Below, one piece after another: positions 35,706-48,848 of a stretch of DNA of 64,000 nt; position 1 is the stretch's first letter, and every line of letters begins with the position of its first letter. The notes under the pieces were generated by a model that was given only the letters and a program-made list of their open reading frames with translations, did no database searches and had not been told where the DNA came from. A program made the position numbers and the translations under genes. Origin of the DNA: Polytrichum commune (taxonomy: Eukaryota > Streptophyta > Polytrichopsida > Polytrichales > Polytrichaceae); assembly GCA_950295325.1 (NCBI GenBank), contig OX485805.1, positions 5,520,501 to 5,584,500 on the forward strand. The letters run 5' to 3'.

Positions 35706-38683
35706 GAAGGTGACGCTTTAAGGGGCTTAATACCTTATAGCATGGACTCATAGGTTCTAATCAACAACTTGGATGTTGTTGAGTGACCACTTTCACTGAG
35801 CCCACAACGTGAAAAGAAATCCATTCACTACAAGCACATGAGTCTTGGGCAGTTGACATAAGTCACCGAAGAACTATACACCACCAAAAAAATCTACAAC
35901 TCTATCACTATGATAGATTTGCATAATTCTCTCACCAACACATGAAAATTTCCTGGGACTCATACACTCGTAGTGATCAAAAAGACAATCACATTATTAC
36001 CAAGTTAAGATGCTATAAACTCATCTTCGCAAATTACCTTGATTTGTGCAACTCGACATTGTATTGACTCTCAAAAGGTTCCTCACGAAGTGATATGGTA
36101 ACGAATATCATATGCTTGTGTCCTCAACCCCCAAGGGGTTGCAGGGCCCAAAATTAGTCTATGTTTTTGTATATTGGAATTGGGATTGGGATCCAACGGG
36201 AATTGTATTTGAAACAAATAAATATTTTCTAAGAATTCCTAGGCATAAGTGCCACTTGTCATCCCAATTTGAATTTTTTGTTCTCTTTGTTCCTCGGTAT
36301 TCGGAATGTGGAACAAAAGAATTCACGGTTTTTATTTGGGTTGCATATGGTCATTATTATTGTTGTGTGTTACCGTGAATGTCTAGTGATGCACAACTAA
36401 GGTAGAAATACCATAACACGTGAAAATAAGGTGATCCAGATTAGAGATCAGGTCTGACAATCATGAGATAATTTTCTAAGATAGACGAGAAGGATTCATG
36501 AAGAATGCAAGTTGTTTCATATTTTTTTACCCTATACAATAAATGCTACAATTTTGCAAAGTGGAAAGTTGTCCAAACCCCTACTCGTTCACTGAATTTT
36601 CCCTACACTGAACACGGTAATCCGCATTTCCATACAGAGCATTGTCTAAATTGGTTACCTCGTGAGTACATTAACACTTGACTCCCATTGGCTACACTAA
36701 GTGTACACGCATTGAAGTTGCCGCTGAGCCATGATTGGTTTTAGAAATGACACTTCACCATTATGACGGCGGTCTAGTGCACAGCTAGAGGGTGGTTAAC
36801 GGGTTATGGTATTTCTACCTCATGGGATGAAACCTCTATTGGACCAATAAGCATATGAAGTCATGTGCAAATTTTTCAAGTCCATGGTCACATCTAGACC
36901 ATCCCCATACGTGGATGTTCTTGCTTCCATGAGAATGCAAGGATCTTCATTTTTATGTCGGCTATGAATCACCCATGTGAACGATTGGAAATTTTCAATC
37001 GTGTTTTGTGGGAATTAATTTATTCATTTGTATGCCCACAAAAAATTGAAATCAATGCCACAAGTTATGAGTAAACCAATAGAACTTGCTTCCAGAATCA
37101 ACCTTTGTGTCATCATTGAATCATATAATACTACACACTAGAAACAACAGTTTTTAAAACATGAACTAGAATAAGTGGATATTTGACCATGTTATGATGC
37201 ACTTGACATGTAATGTTGTTAATTATAATCTAGTGTACTACGTAAGGCAAGTGGGCTTCAAATGGTCCCTTTTACTAAATGGACGTCTTCATTTGAGTGG
37301 TGTGTAGATCTAGATGTGGGTTAAGAACAACCACCAATAAAGACACATTTGACCCCCTATGTAACCATGAGGCCTTGAGTGGGCCCCAACAGTTGTCAAA
37401 CTCGTATATATATACTAGCCTCATATTGTCTTTCTTTTGGGATTCAAATAAGGTAGAGGGTGCTAAAACCAACACCCCATCCAAAACCAACACCTATAAA
37501 CGCCTCCCAATTGCCAACACTCTACAACCTTGAACCGTACCCAGCGGTGTAGGAGTGTCTGGGCCCACAGAGTGACGGTTTTAGGTGCTATTAGTGGTGC
37601 CACCTCATAGCGGCCTCCATGACCTTCATGTAGGGTATGTAACGGGCTCCATTCTATCTCGTGTTGGTTCAAGGTGGGATTAGGGTGGCTTGTCAATGCC
37701 TATTCTAGTCATTCTATTCACAACGCCAAGGAGGCAGGCCCACAAAGCACAAAAGGTTCATTTCCCAGGTTGCAAGAGGGTCGGTTCCCAGGATGCAAGG
37801 TGATGGTTTTGCAAGCGAATTGAGTGGGATCATGGAGGTAGCTATGTGGCTTTGCATATTATTACTACTTGGGCTTTGATGTAGTTGGGTCTAGTACCCA
37901 ACTATGTTGTGTTGGTTCTAGGCAATGAAGGTGGGGGTCCTCATCATATGCGAGGTTGCCATACACGGGGCCTATGGATTGGTATAAGGAAGCTAGTAGT
38001 TTTGACTTTGAATATTCATCAAATATTCAATTGAGACTAAAAATATTTTTTCTTTCTTGATACCTATGTTTAGCCCAAAGGCTAATATGAATATATATTT
38101 TATATATCAACCACATAGCCATATGTATGTGCAATAGCTTAAAGTCTTGGTTTAAGCACCCTCTACCTTAGCCGGTGTCACGTGTGCACTTCTATAAGTG
38201 ACTCAAGTGACATGTTTTTCTCATGACATAAATTCGTCAACAACTTTTGACTTTTCTTTATAACATATTGTTATATTGAAAAGGTATCTTCTTGAAGTGG
38301 TGAATCTCGTGAATTTCAAACATGTCCAAAAAATGAACAACAACAAACCATCGAATTAAAGTCCAAGTGAATAAGATTTGCTTGAATGACTATCACTTAT
38401 GAGGACATTGACCCACCTTGCACCAAGGAGATTCTTAAGCAGGGTAGGGCTAACGGGCTCAAATTTACGTTAGATTGTCCAACATTGGTTTTTTCTTTTT
38501 CCTTTTCTTGAGGACATTGACTATGGTTGCACACTCAAATTTCTTATTTATCTCACACTAATGATGTGCTTCATATCCCATAAATAGGGGCTAATTGGGA
38601 AAAACGAGTTTTTTAGGCCCACTTAACTTACAAAATCTACCTCCCATTACATTCCATCCTTCCTTGAACAATTGGCTCCTACT
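35706..38683. other. Non-coding, nothing recognised
   Basis: AT-rich sequence with no frame that I can assign. The 88-codon frame at 36112-36378 has no family features. No TIR pairs or tandem arrays were spotted. Confidence 0.4.
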
Positions 38684-39075
38684 TAAGGTAGACGTGCCTA
38701 ATGTGGTTAGTTCTCTTACTTGGACACCTATTTTTGAGTGGCATGTGGTTAGGTGTGGTTCCAACAACACATACCAAATGACATGTGTTTAAAAGAGAGT
38801 GGACTGAATATGTGCTCAAAATATGATAACCATTCTACACTCAATAGTCAACATAGTTGGGGGGGACCTACATCACCATTTAATGAGCTAAAGAATATTC
38901 CCTATAATAATGAGTAAGATGTCTAACATGAACTCCAATTTTGTTTGGAGAAAGCATGTATGGCCTCGATTTGTATTTGCTAACCATTTCGTACTAATTG
39001 CGTGTTTCATATCCTAGGAGAAGTATGCTACCTACAAAAAAAAAAAAAAGTAACCATTTAAGACTCAAAACCTTA
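38684..39075. mobile_element. MITE family 1, best-bounded copy
   Basis: Starts TAAGGTAGACGTGCCTAA and ends TTTAAGACTCAAAACCTTA, inverse to each other at the outer bases. An A tract near 39038 interrupts the right end. Used here with 44929-45284 to define the family ends. Confidence 0.65.
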
Positions 39076-40129
39076 TCACAATAGTATAATGGTAGACATT
39101 ATGCCGGTGAAACTTGACTTCCATAACAAAACTTTTCAAGCACAAATGAATGCAGACGCTTTCCAAGTGGTAATGAATACTAATTATGACCATGACCATT
39201 TGGCATGCAAAGTTTTCAATCAAATACTAATTTATATACAAGTGGCTAAGAACTTAAAGTAGAAGATGTTCATTTTGCCCCCTTCCAAAAGCGCACCCTA
39301 TTCATGTTTGCTACACCCGTAATTGGATTACATCAAGTTAATAAATTGTTTGACCATCTCTTAGTAGGACAAAGTGGGGGTGGATTTGAGAGAAAGTGGG
39401 GTTGGTTTCGGGCAAACTTTGAGATGTAGCTCATAACATTATTCAACTGCATGGTTGTGTTCCATTCTATATTTGATATCTAACATGGTAAGAAACTTAG
39501 TATAGAATAAGGAAGAAATTGAGATTGGTATGAATAATGAATAGTGTCGGTATGAATAATAAGAATAATGTGAATAATGTCGGTGTTTTTAGTGGTAGTG
39601 TTGCTATGAATAGTTTTCTAGAAAATAATACCAGAATGAACAATGTTTCATGTGAATACTGTTGGGCTGAACAATGATTATGTGAATAATGCCGGGAGTA
39701 AAAGTTCACCCAAATTTCCAAGTGTCAACTTGAATGTATGAACAATAAGGAAATATTCTTATTTTGTTCGGGGGCCCACATAATATAATTGACATATTTT
39801 AGGGTCATTGAGTTCAGCCACATGGCTAAAATAATGTTACTCTAGGGGTGGCTTTACTTACATGTATTAGTCCTTTGGTAAGATGAATTCATAGAAGTGC
39901 AAACTTAATTTCATGATTGTATGAAACAATTTAGCAATGGGTTCTACCAATTTCATTGGAATCACAAACCAAGTTCATTATATAGACAACCAATTTAATT
40001 TGAGCTTTCAACCAGTTTCACTACATGTTGTGAACAATTTCATGATTTGGTACCCACATTCACAATTTCATAAAGTCAATTTCTTGAATTGTATCACTTT
40101 TCTTTACAAGCGGTACACGATGTATACGA

Positions 40130-41019
40130 TTCTCCTAATTGCTCCCCATGACTAGTTGTACCAAAACTTTGGTTGACCTCTCTTATCCAACCTTGGACTA
40201 TGTTTGTACACCACCATTAATATGACCTAATAATGTTTGATGAATTTGGAGATCGTTCTGTCATGCATGACTTTTTGATGTATCCACATACCTATTGTAC
40301 AACATTGAGAAAATGGCCTGTATGAGGGCAAACAGAAGTAGATGTGTCCAACATCTTCAAAAGCTTGTTTGTATTGTAGGCACCAAGTGTGACATCGTGT
40401 GCAATAACTCCTTCACGACCAACTACAACCACCCAAGATAAATTTTGACCCCTTTGAGTTGGACAATTTCGTTGGGGCCCTCAACAAGCCCTTCCAAAGT
40501 GACATGTCAAATGTAAATTGAAACCAACCTCATTCACATATACAACATTAGTCATACTACCATCGAGCTCTAAAAACTCTTGAGACCACTCTATACAAAC
40601 TCTAAGACGTTCTTCATTATAATCATTTGGTTCACAATACATCAACTTGAGGGTAAATCGATCTTGACTTCAAATGGCTTTTGGAACACAGGTGATAGAT
40701 ACATGGCATGGGAATTGAAAAGCTTCATTCAGCTACAATGGATAGATTCCATAGTGATGTTTGGATCTGCATCAAGCCTCTCTACTAACCATTGAATGTG
40801 CTCATCTTGTAAAATTGGATAGCAAATATTGCCTTTATGATTGGGAACTAATTGACCAATTTCTTTGAAAGCTCTAGCTATGCTCTTGATAGTTTCATAA
40901 GGATAACCATAATGCTCACTTGTGTCAGCACAAGTTAAACCCTTGTTTAAAATAAAATGTATGATTCGTGAGTGAAGTGCATCATGTATGTTGTTATATC
41001 TATGCGAACGACTAGGCAT
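40130..41019 (-). pseudogene. Decayed Tc1/mariner-IS630-type transposase
   Basis: The frame at 40729-41019 is an N-terminal helix-turn-helix region: IIHFILNKGLTCADTSEHYG, then a second helix pair ending QWLVERLDADPNITMESI. Downstream on the minus strand (about 40330-40560) another frame carries the DDE core block VVYVNEVGFNLHL with FGRA following, and then a GAYNTNKLL-type segment. Family knowledge expects DE in the first block; here the aspartate codon reads AAT (40532-40534), so the first catalytic acid is missing. Stops interrupt the rest, and the third catalytic region is not clear. It is a dead copy, possibly related to the enzymes that move Stowaway MITEs. Confidence 0.7.
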
Positions 41020-44000
41020 AGCTATTGAACTGAACCAATTTAGAAGAAGAATCTATAACCCAACCAAACAAAAAGCTAATAGTAACTTTTAACCGACAAT
41101 AATTCTAACCTAATCAACACAAAGCGAAGTGTTTCCAACTGTTCCCAATCAAGAAACAAATACAATAGAATAATGAATCACTCACAACCGAAACCCTAAC
41201 CAACATGGAACATACCCTTCACTTGAAATATTGTATGAGACAATATGAAAGAAAGAAAGTCTAGACAATACGAGTGTATGCTTCAAAGAGTGATGCAATG
41301 ACAAGGGCAACATCATTTACAACAATAACATAAACGCAAACGAACACAAGTGAGTATCAGAATCTGCGAAGAAAGAGAATGTGGAGAATATGATGCAATT
41401 CCATATAAATTTCACATTGAGGAGAGATTAAGTATAAATCTTTCACGAATGTGTAGGTACTGAGAGATAAATGAAAGGATTACAAGAAAATCCTATGTGG
41501 TCTGTAGTGATTAGATAATCATCATCGCCGATTAAATTAGGAATGTTCATAATAATGACGGATCACAAACAATTTGAGAAATTCGGAATGAGTTCAGATT
41601 GAGAACTCGTGAGCCCATGAATTTCATACTCTTAATTATAGACGATCGCATAATCGAAAGGTGATCGAGAGTCAATAATAATTATTAACTTGTGAATTTG
41701 AAACCTCATTGCTTTAAGTGCAACATATTTTGTAAAGAAGTGTCACTTTGGATTGATCCAATACAAACACTCTTATTGAGAGAATGATGGCGAAAGGTCA
41801 ATAGTATGAGGAGGTCATTGAACTGTCAAGCAAGACTATAAACTATCAAGAGTTCTTGAGAAGCCCAAGAGTTGGGAGAGGCTATGATCAAGTAAGCCTC
41901 AACCTCAGCAAAGGTCCTTAACCTAAAATGACAATGATCGAGTGAATCAAGTGGACCATAATCTAAGGATTTTCCTTCTGTAATGCATATTGATTGCATT
42001 AAGGATGGATGGCCATAATATAATTAAACTTTGATGGATAACGAAGGGATTAACTATAAATCATGGTGTTTTTAACCATTAGGATTAAGAAGTGATATGA
42101 TCAAATAAAAGCAAACACAATTGCCAAACAATATAATTTAAATCATCTTTAATTTAAAAAACTAACAATCATATAAGGATGATTGAACTGCCATTTCAAG
42201 TTTTACTAAAAAGAGATTAATTAAAACCAGATCATTGCTTACACCAAAGTGCCCTTGGCTTTGGCAACGAGACAAAAACGAGATCCTTCAAGCAAGACAA
42301 TTGACTATGGATGTGCCTATGCTTGAGTACCACACTTTGTCCAATTAAAATGAACTCATTGCCATACCATTGCCTGGGTAATTGAAGAAAGATGAGAGAC
42401 TGTCACAAATGCATGTACTGACATTGAGAGATTTTAAAGTCTTTATCCCCTAAATCACAAGATGGTTATTAGTTAAAACCCAAAGTACAATGAAATAAAC
42501 TGGTGTTTTCCCTAAATAAACTTATATGTGACACCTAGATGCTACAAAAATCACCTTTAAAGTTTTCCCTGAGTGTTTTCCTGGGTGTGTTTGTGGCCAA
42601 AAACTAAACTACATAAGGGGAGGATGTGAGCATGTGTCATAGGTTTAATTTTAGTATGCAAGAGGAAGATATTCTTGAGCATACAAATGTCAAGTGTCAT
42701 TTGTGTACACTTTCGTCAACTTGTAGACCATTGTGCAACATAGGCATACACCTCAATCACATTAATGAACACACTCATGCCAAGAAAACCACACTTGATC
42801 ACCAAGTATCATGAGGTGACACTAATGATGAAGTTGTTGGATCATTAGCATAACCTAGCACACACCTCAAAATAGGGTAAGTGACATTATTTTCCATGTG
42901 ACACTAAATACTATAAATGGTGTAGTTGTAATATTCTTTTGAATTTCTTGATTATTTCATTTCTCCTTGCATGATTTTACATTTCTCAATGGAACACATA
43001 ATCCTTACCTTGCAATTACTTACTAGAACCTACTTGAACACAAAGTAATCGGCAAAGCAACATGGAAGATCCAAGTACCACGTATTGAAAAAGAAGAGAG
43101 AGTTACAAAATAAAAGGAGGAACGGACAAAAGGATGGAAAGGTCGATTTAAATTTTTTTTTGTCCGATTGTATGTAGTTGTCTTTCCCATGATGTGGCAC
43201 CTCTAAAGAAATTCTTGTCCCTAAGTAATTATGGGATGTTGTTAAGGGGGGTCCACTAACTTAGGGTGAGTTTCCACGTAGGTCACTCGCCCACCATATT
43301 CGAATGGGAAAACAAACGACTTTGTCCAAATGTAAATGGAACCTAGTGGGGTAGGGTTCATATGTGCCAACAAACTACTCTCATTTTTCTCAAATTTGAG
43401 CCTACCTACTAACTTCCTTCTCCATGTTAAAACCTCCTCTTAAAATTGGTCTTCAATCCTTCAATGACTGGTGCTCGTAGATTAAAGAGTGCTTTAATGA
43501 ACACACGGAAATCTAGCAGCCCATATCCACTACCCTCCACATTCTAGTAGACAACCAGAATGTGGTTGGTTGACGGCTTATGCTCATCTACATGCGAACT
43601 CCTCCAACCCACTATTATCTAGAATCTAGTGGGCGAGCAGCCTACCCGGAAACCCACCCTTAGGCATTGGAAGGAGAGGTGTGAATAAGGATCCGAGTGT
43701 GTCCAAACTCCAAAGGTGTACACAAGTCAACTATGAGGTGTCATTAAAAAGCTGAAAAAGCAGGCTCAGTAGACTACTGTAGTTGTTGGACTTTCCCACC
43801 TGAAGCACAGTTGTAGATGCAGTTCCCCAAGTGCAAGTGAATCTGTCAATGATAATCAACTCATATATAATCAGTGTCGAATGCTGGCTCTTTCTGCAAC
43901 TTTAACGGCAGCCCAAGAAGATTGCAATGTACGTTAAATATCAAGACCTCTTTTCTTTAGACATTTTTCCCCAGAAAATATCAAGACCTCTTTTCTTTAG

Positions 44001-44928
44001 ACATTTTTTCCCCAGACAAAATGGTGAATGACATGACCTGAAGCTGAGGAGGATCGTGAGAGTGTGCATGCATATATAGCTCTTTTAGCAGTAAAATTCA
44101 CATGCAAAACTCATCCAATGGTTGAACAGGAGGGTCTGGCATACTCAGGTGATTAACTAACATTTGTTCTCGGACAAGGCAGTTCTCCTTTTAAATGTGG
44201 GCATTAAACGGTTTGTTTGTCATTTTCTCTGACTTTCTACAGATTAGAAGTACACAACAATACTTGTGTTGCATTAGCATGACCCAAAAAAATGGATTGA
44301 AATTCAGACTTCCCATGATTTAGTATGGTTATAAAAAACACATATCTTTTGATTTCTTAATTGAATACATAAATCCTCCCAATTGTGTTGATCATTGACA
44401 ATGTAGTTAATCGAATTTGAAAACATAGTGCAATCTCTTTTAAACATGTGTCAAGTTTGTGGTTTTTGTTCTTTGGTCCTCACCTGACCACACACCAATC
44501 AAACATATGTGTCCAATTAAGAAAAGTAACCGATTAACACCCACAACCTTACATGATGGGATGGCCAACTCCAAACCTGGATAAGTAATGTGATACTGTC
44601 AGGCTGAATGACACACGAATCGGTGCACAATATGTACCTCCTAACCCTCATCACCTACCAGATCGCATATTAAATGCCATAAGAGATAAGAGCTGAGGCC
44701 AATAAAAGTGAGAACCATTGGACTTCGATAATTGGCATGTGTGTTCAACAAACACTACATTGTAACACAACAAAATGTAGTCTTTCTGAATATAAGATGC
44801 AAAACTAGGATGGATTCAACTGGGAATCAGAGGTTGGCACTTCAAGATAGCATAAAAGACAACGGCTTCCTCACATAACATCATGCCACATATAAACCTC
44901 GCACAATATTATTACGTGTTCAAGCACC
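41020..44928. other. Non-coding with minor repeats
   Basis: No gene recognised. A 38-bp perfect-looking tandem duplication (AAATATCAAGACCTCTTTTC...) lies at about 43936-44015. A reverse-oriented MITE family 2 copy occupies about 44270-44554, with the end AACACCCACAACCTTAC. Confidence 0.45.
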
Positions 44929-45284
44929 TAAGGTAGATGTGCCTAAATTGAACATTAAAATAATTTGAACACCTACATTTGAGTGGATCTAAGAACTGGC
45001 ACGAAAAAAACATGTGCTTAAGAGATTGGATTACAAGTTCAAAATATGTTAACCATTCTACGTTCAATAGTCAATATGATTGAAGGGGCTTATATGACCA
45101 CTTTATAAGCACAAAAGTCTTCACTTTTATAATAAATAAGAATATTCATATGAGCTTCAAAATTAAGAGCTATGTGACATGATATGGATGTGCTAATCAT
45201 CTTGCACTAAATGCATGTTTCGTAAATACTATGAGAAGTGGGTGCAGGGAGAAAAGTATCCATCTAAGGCACGTCTATACCTTA
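44929..45284. mobile_element. MITE family 1 copy
   Basis: Starts TAAGGTAGATGTGCCTAAA and ends ACGTCTATACCTTA, its imperfect inverse; 356 bp. Confidence 0.65.
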
Positions 45285-45639
45285 CTACATGATCCTGATC
45301 CCCAACATAGTCAAAGCCATTCCCTCTGAAATAAACAACTGCCACGATCACTACGTTCAACACACCATCATGCAGTACTGACAACACCCATAAAAGTATT
45401 GGAGATCTGTATCATGAAGATGTCCCTCAAACACATGCAGCTAACCAAGAAGACTAGTTATCTCATGCGGTCAAAGTCAGCAAAAGAGGAGTCCACACAA
45501 AACGCCTGAAGATCCAAACAGACAAGGGTCTAGAAAAGAAAGTTACTGTCTTTGAGTGTCAATCAGTTTCCAGAGGGCGAATCAATGTGAAAATGCACAT
45601 CATGGGAGAGTTGTCCTGATGGACAGCGGATACGTTAAG

Positions 45640-46080
45640 CAAAGCAAACCAATGTTGGACTGGCAATGCATGGGTATGAATAATCAACATCAATAATGGT
45701 ATCAATGAATCTACCCATGGGTATCAAATATATAATATCAATCAAATATTGACATTTGGTGGGTATGTCAAGGTGCAAGAATCTTCGTACACCAGAGTTA
45801 TTATTTGGGTCAATGCCATTCTCAAACCATATTGATACTAGAGCAATTGCACTTAGGATTCTTGGATGGTATACAAACCCATATGGTTTCAAAAGCAAAC
45901 ATATTGTCAAATACCCATACCCCATTGTATCGACAATGTGAGATTCTCGTCATAGAACCCGAATGGTATGTAAAAAAGACCAACACTGGTGCAAACACAC
46001 TAGCTACTAAAGGGACAGTCATAAAGGTCCACCTCAAAAACAGTAATATACTAAGCTTGTCAATATATAGCAGGTGGGAT
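45640..46080. repeat. Diverged third copy of the LURP 3'-flank repeat
   Basis: Resembles 1-250 and 26732-26960 (GGTATACAAACCCATATGG, repeated ATTGATAC and GGGTATC words), but with many differences. It shows that part of the LURP flank is itself a dispersed repeat. Confidence 0.5.
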
Positions 46081-46084
46081 TAAA

Positions 46085-48019
46085 TTTTGAAAACAAATAC
46101 AACTTGTAGCATAAAACTGGTCGACAATAGACATCCATATAAGACAATGATTGTGTCAGCTATTGCACAAGAATGATAGTCAACTACAATGCTGGAACTG
46201 CACATATTGTGAAAAAAAAATGGATCCAGGAGAATTGCCCCTGGCATTATAAGTATCTGGACCAGTATCCGCAAAAGTACTAGGTTAATGCAACTTGCAC
46301 TCTGCTTGCTTGAAGTTTGGCTATCTGCCCACCTTCAAAGGTTTCAGAGGATGTTGGATAAATGGTATCCAGCAGTAGTAGTACCGTGATAGGCTTGCCA
46401 TCTAGTTCATAACAATCTATCTTACACTATTTCCGGAGCTGAATCCTTGCAGTTTGAAGAGTGTCAGTTACAGAAGAAGTGAGATCTCAACTAGATTGTA
46501 TAAGAGAGTAGATAAATCTACCAAGTGGAACTACAGAAAGGAAAAGAAAAGAAAAGAAAAGAAACCCAAAACCCCAAAACCCCAAAACGAATACCTAGAA
46601 ACTCCCAGATGATAATAAAGTTGAGCATCTTCCGCACCTCATTGCAAAATGTGTACACATGAACACTAAAACTGAGTCCACGGACATGAGGAGTCAGACT
46701 TAACCCACCCTGAATTTTTTTCACCGACGTCACGCGTGAATCCTCGTGATCGTTACGTGATCGTCGTGTCTTTGCAGCATCTAGTCTGACAAAGAAGAAA
46801 ACCCCCAGAATTCAATCTCCTCAACGACAAGGACCAGAAGTAATCCTCTGAATGCTGCCGACTTTCAGTTTTACACCAATCCGGCTTTTGTTTCATGCAT
46901 GCTGGAATCGATACTCAGATATGGTGGTCCTCCTCATATGCCACAAGATTAAAGCTCACGATGGTTATCATCAACCTGAATTCGTCCTCAATCAATCACG
47001 TCCGGTAACATGAATTCCATCGCCCTCCACTGTAAGCTTGAATCAGGGTTGATGATAGTACCCCTATCTTTCTTTCCCAAAAGAAGATCATCATGTGCTC
47101 GGAGGAGAGAGCGATCGAATCAGAGTGATCGGGAAAAACACATTCAATCATTCCTCCAATAAATGAATGTAACCTCCAATTTTCTCCATCCCGCCGGCTA
47201 GAAAGAATGGGGCAGCGACACTAGTCGATGTCAAGCTTCTGAATCCGGTCGCTCGGTAAACAAGATGCTCCCGTCCTGATTAGGATGATGTCAGTTAAGA
47301 AAAATTTCGGTGAAGTTGGTCGGCTCGAATCTCTACATAGCACCCCTCTCTACTTTCTGAAACTAGGTCTTTCTTCGGTCAGTTACGCCCGCACCACAAC
47401 CAAAATAACATATATCCATGCCACGCTGCAAGAAGTCTCCTCAAACTTCCTCCTCAAACCCCATGTTTCTACGTCTGAAATCCCTTTCCTTTCGCATGGC
47501 CCACCACTGTAGAAATCGTCTCGGCTGATTCGCGGAACTTGAAAGCAGCGCCACATAGGAAGAAAAACACCTTGGAATCTTGAGATGGATGATCTCGACG
47601 GATAAGTAGACGCATTGGGAAGGCAGCAACAGAATGATCATACAGTCACCTCCGTTCTTCTCCGTTTCATACCCTCCAGACTCCAAAATTTCTTCTTCTG
47701 CTACAACAACAACAACAACCAACTACTGGAAGGCAGGCAGGCAGGCAGCTCTTCCCGCAGCTCGCACCAGACCCTGCAAACACGAAACCCGGACCATTCT
47801 AAATGCAATTAGGTTAACCCTTAACGGGGAGAGAAGATAAGTTAACCGGCCACAACATCATCACCCTCAACAATCCGCAAAGTTTCCCTTCAGGAACCTC
47901 GGACCTTAGATTTCGATACCCTCAAGATTACTGCTGCAGAAACCCTGGCAAGTGAAGAAAAAAAAACATCATCATCATCAAAAGAGTTGAGAAATCGGCA
48001 TTTACCGATTACGTGAGGA
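46085..48019. other. 3' side of the LBD gene, no second gene recognised
   Basis: The sequence becomes less AT-rich from about 46.7 kb. An AAAAG/AAAACCCC simple-repeat stretch lies at about 46541-46588, and CAA and GGCAG microsatellites at about 47705-47750. The part next to 48019 should be LBD 3' UTR. Confidence 0.4.
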
Positions 48020-48769
48020 TTATGGAGAGGGTATCTGGCCCCCAATGTTACTGCCACTGGCACCGCCACCACTCCTACTGCCGCTCTCACCACCTGACCT
48101 ATTGGATGGAAAAGGGCCCAATGGTCCCAGGGCACCACTTAACCCCAGAGCTGCCAATCCAGCTTCATAGGAGCCGCCTCCAACACGAGCAAGCTCCATG
48201 AGCTGCTCTCTAGACAGATGTGGTGGCTCTCTCGCAAGATCGATCAATTGGTCTCGTGTTAACATCTGCTCTCGCCCCCCACCTTGCTGCTGCCCCCCTC
48301 CACCTCCACCTCCACCCCCACCTCCTCCCCCACCGCCACCGGAGATGGTCATTCCTATCCCTAAAGAAGATGAGGGTCCACCTTGCTGCTGCTGCTGCTG
48401 TGCACCGGATGGTCCGACAACCATCCCTGCCCCTGCGTACCTTGCCAAGTCCGAATGTGCAATTGCAAGTTCATTCTGCAGTTGGGCCACCTGCCGTTGC
48501 AAAACGGAGATGGCTCCCACACATCCGTAGACTGGATCCTTGACACGAGCGTCCGCCTCGTAGGCTAGGGAATTCACCGCATCCTCCCTTTGGTGCGAGG
48601 GGAGCTCGTTTAGGAGCTTGGTGATATTGCTCGCTCCGAAAATCTTATGGACATTGGCGAATTTGTGAGGCTGGTCCGGGGGAAAGTATGGGGCAAACAC
48701 ACATTCCGCAGTACACTTGCGCCTTAGAAACTTGCATGCGGCGCACGGAGAACTCGAGGACGACGCCAT
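48020..48769 (-). CDS. Class I LOB-domain (LBD/AS2-like) transcription factor
   Basis: LBD proteins are plant-specific nuclear DNA-binding factors that set organ boundaries and polarity. The single 249-residue frame holds the whole LOB domain: C block C9-x2-C12-x6-C19-x3-C23, GAS block with GAS at 45-47 and DPVYGC around P79, and a perfect class I leucine-zipper-like L90-x6-L97-x3-L101-x6-L108. The start is the ATG at 48769, just before the Ser run and C block as usual. After the domain come a Q6 run (124-129), a roughly 16-glycine run from 144, and a charged TRDQLIDLAR/SREQLMELAR pair of short repeats. The Gln and Gly runs are codon-repeat tracts likely to vary in length. The stop is in GGGGGCCAGATACCC...TAA context. 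No intron is needed. The closest groups are LOB/AS2/LBD25-like, but assignment to a subgroup needs a tree. Confidence 0.95.
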   Translation of the reverse strand: MASSSSSPCAACKFLRRKCTAECVFAPYFPPDQPHKFANVHKIFGASNITKLLNELPSHQREDAVNSLAYEADARVKDPVYGCVGAISVLQRQVAQLQNELAIAHSDLARYAGAGMVVGPSGAQQQQQQGGPSSSLGIGMTISGGGGGGGGGGGGGGGGQQQGGGREQMLTRDQLIDLAREPPHLSREQLMELARVGGGSYEAGLAALGLSGALGPLGPFPSNRSGGESGSRSGGGASGSNIGGQIPSP

Positions 48770-48816
48770 TCCTGGCTGCCAGATCCCAAACTTAGTATAC
48801 TACAATGGTAGTAGTG

Positions 48817-48848
<32 letters not shown>

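Noticed and set aside
46541-46588. Telomere-like AAAACCCC repeats
   Set aside because: Only about three units after an AAAAG run; plant telomeres are mostly TTTAGGG. Simple repeat.
48198-48543. Plus-strand frames of about 110 codons opposite the LBD gene
   Set aside because: Antisense shadows of its GC-rich, repeat-coding sequence (poly-Pro, poly-Cys).
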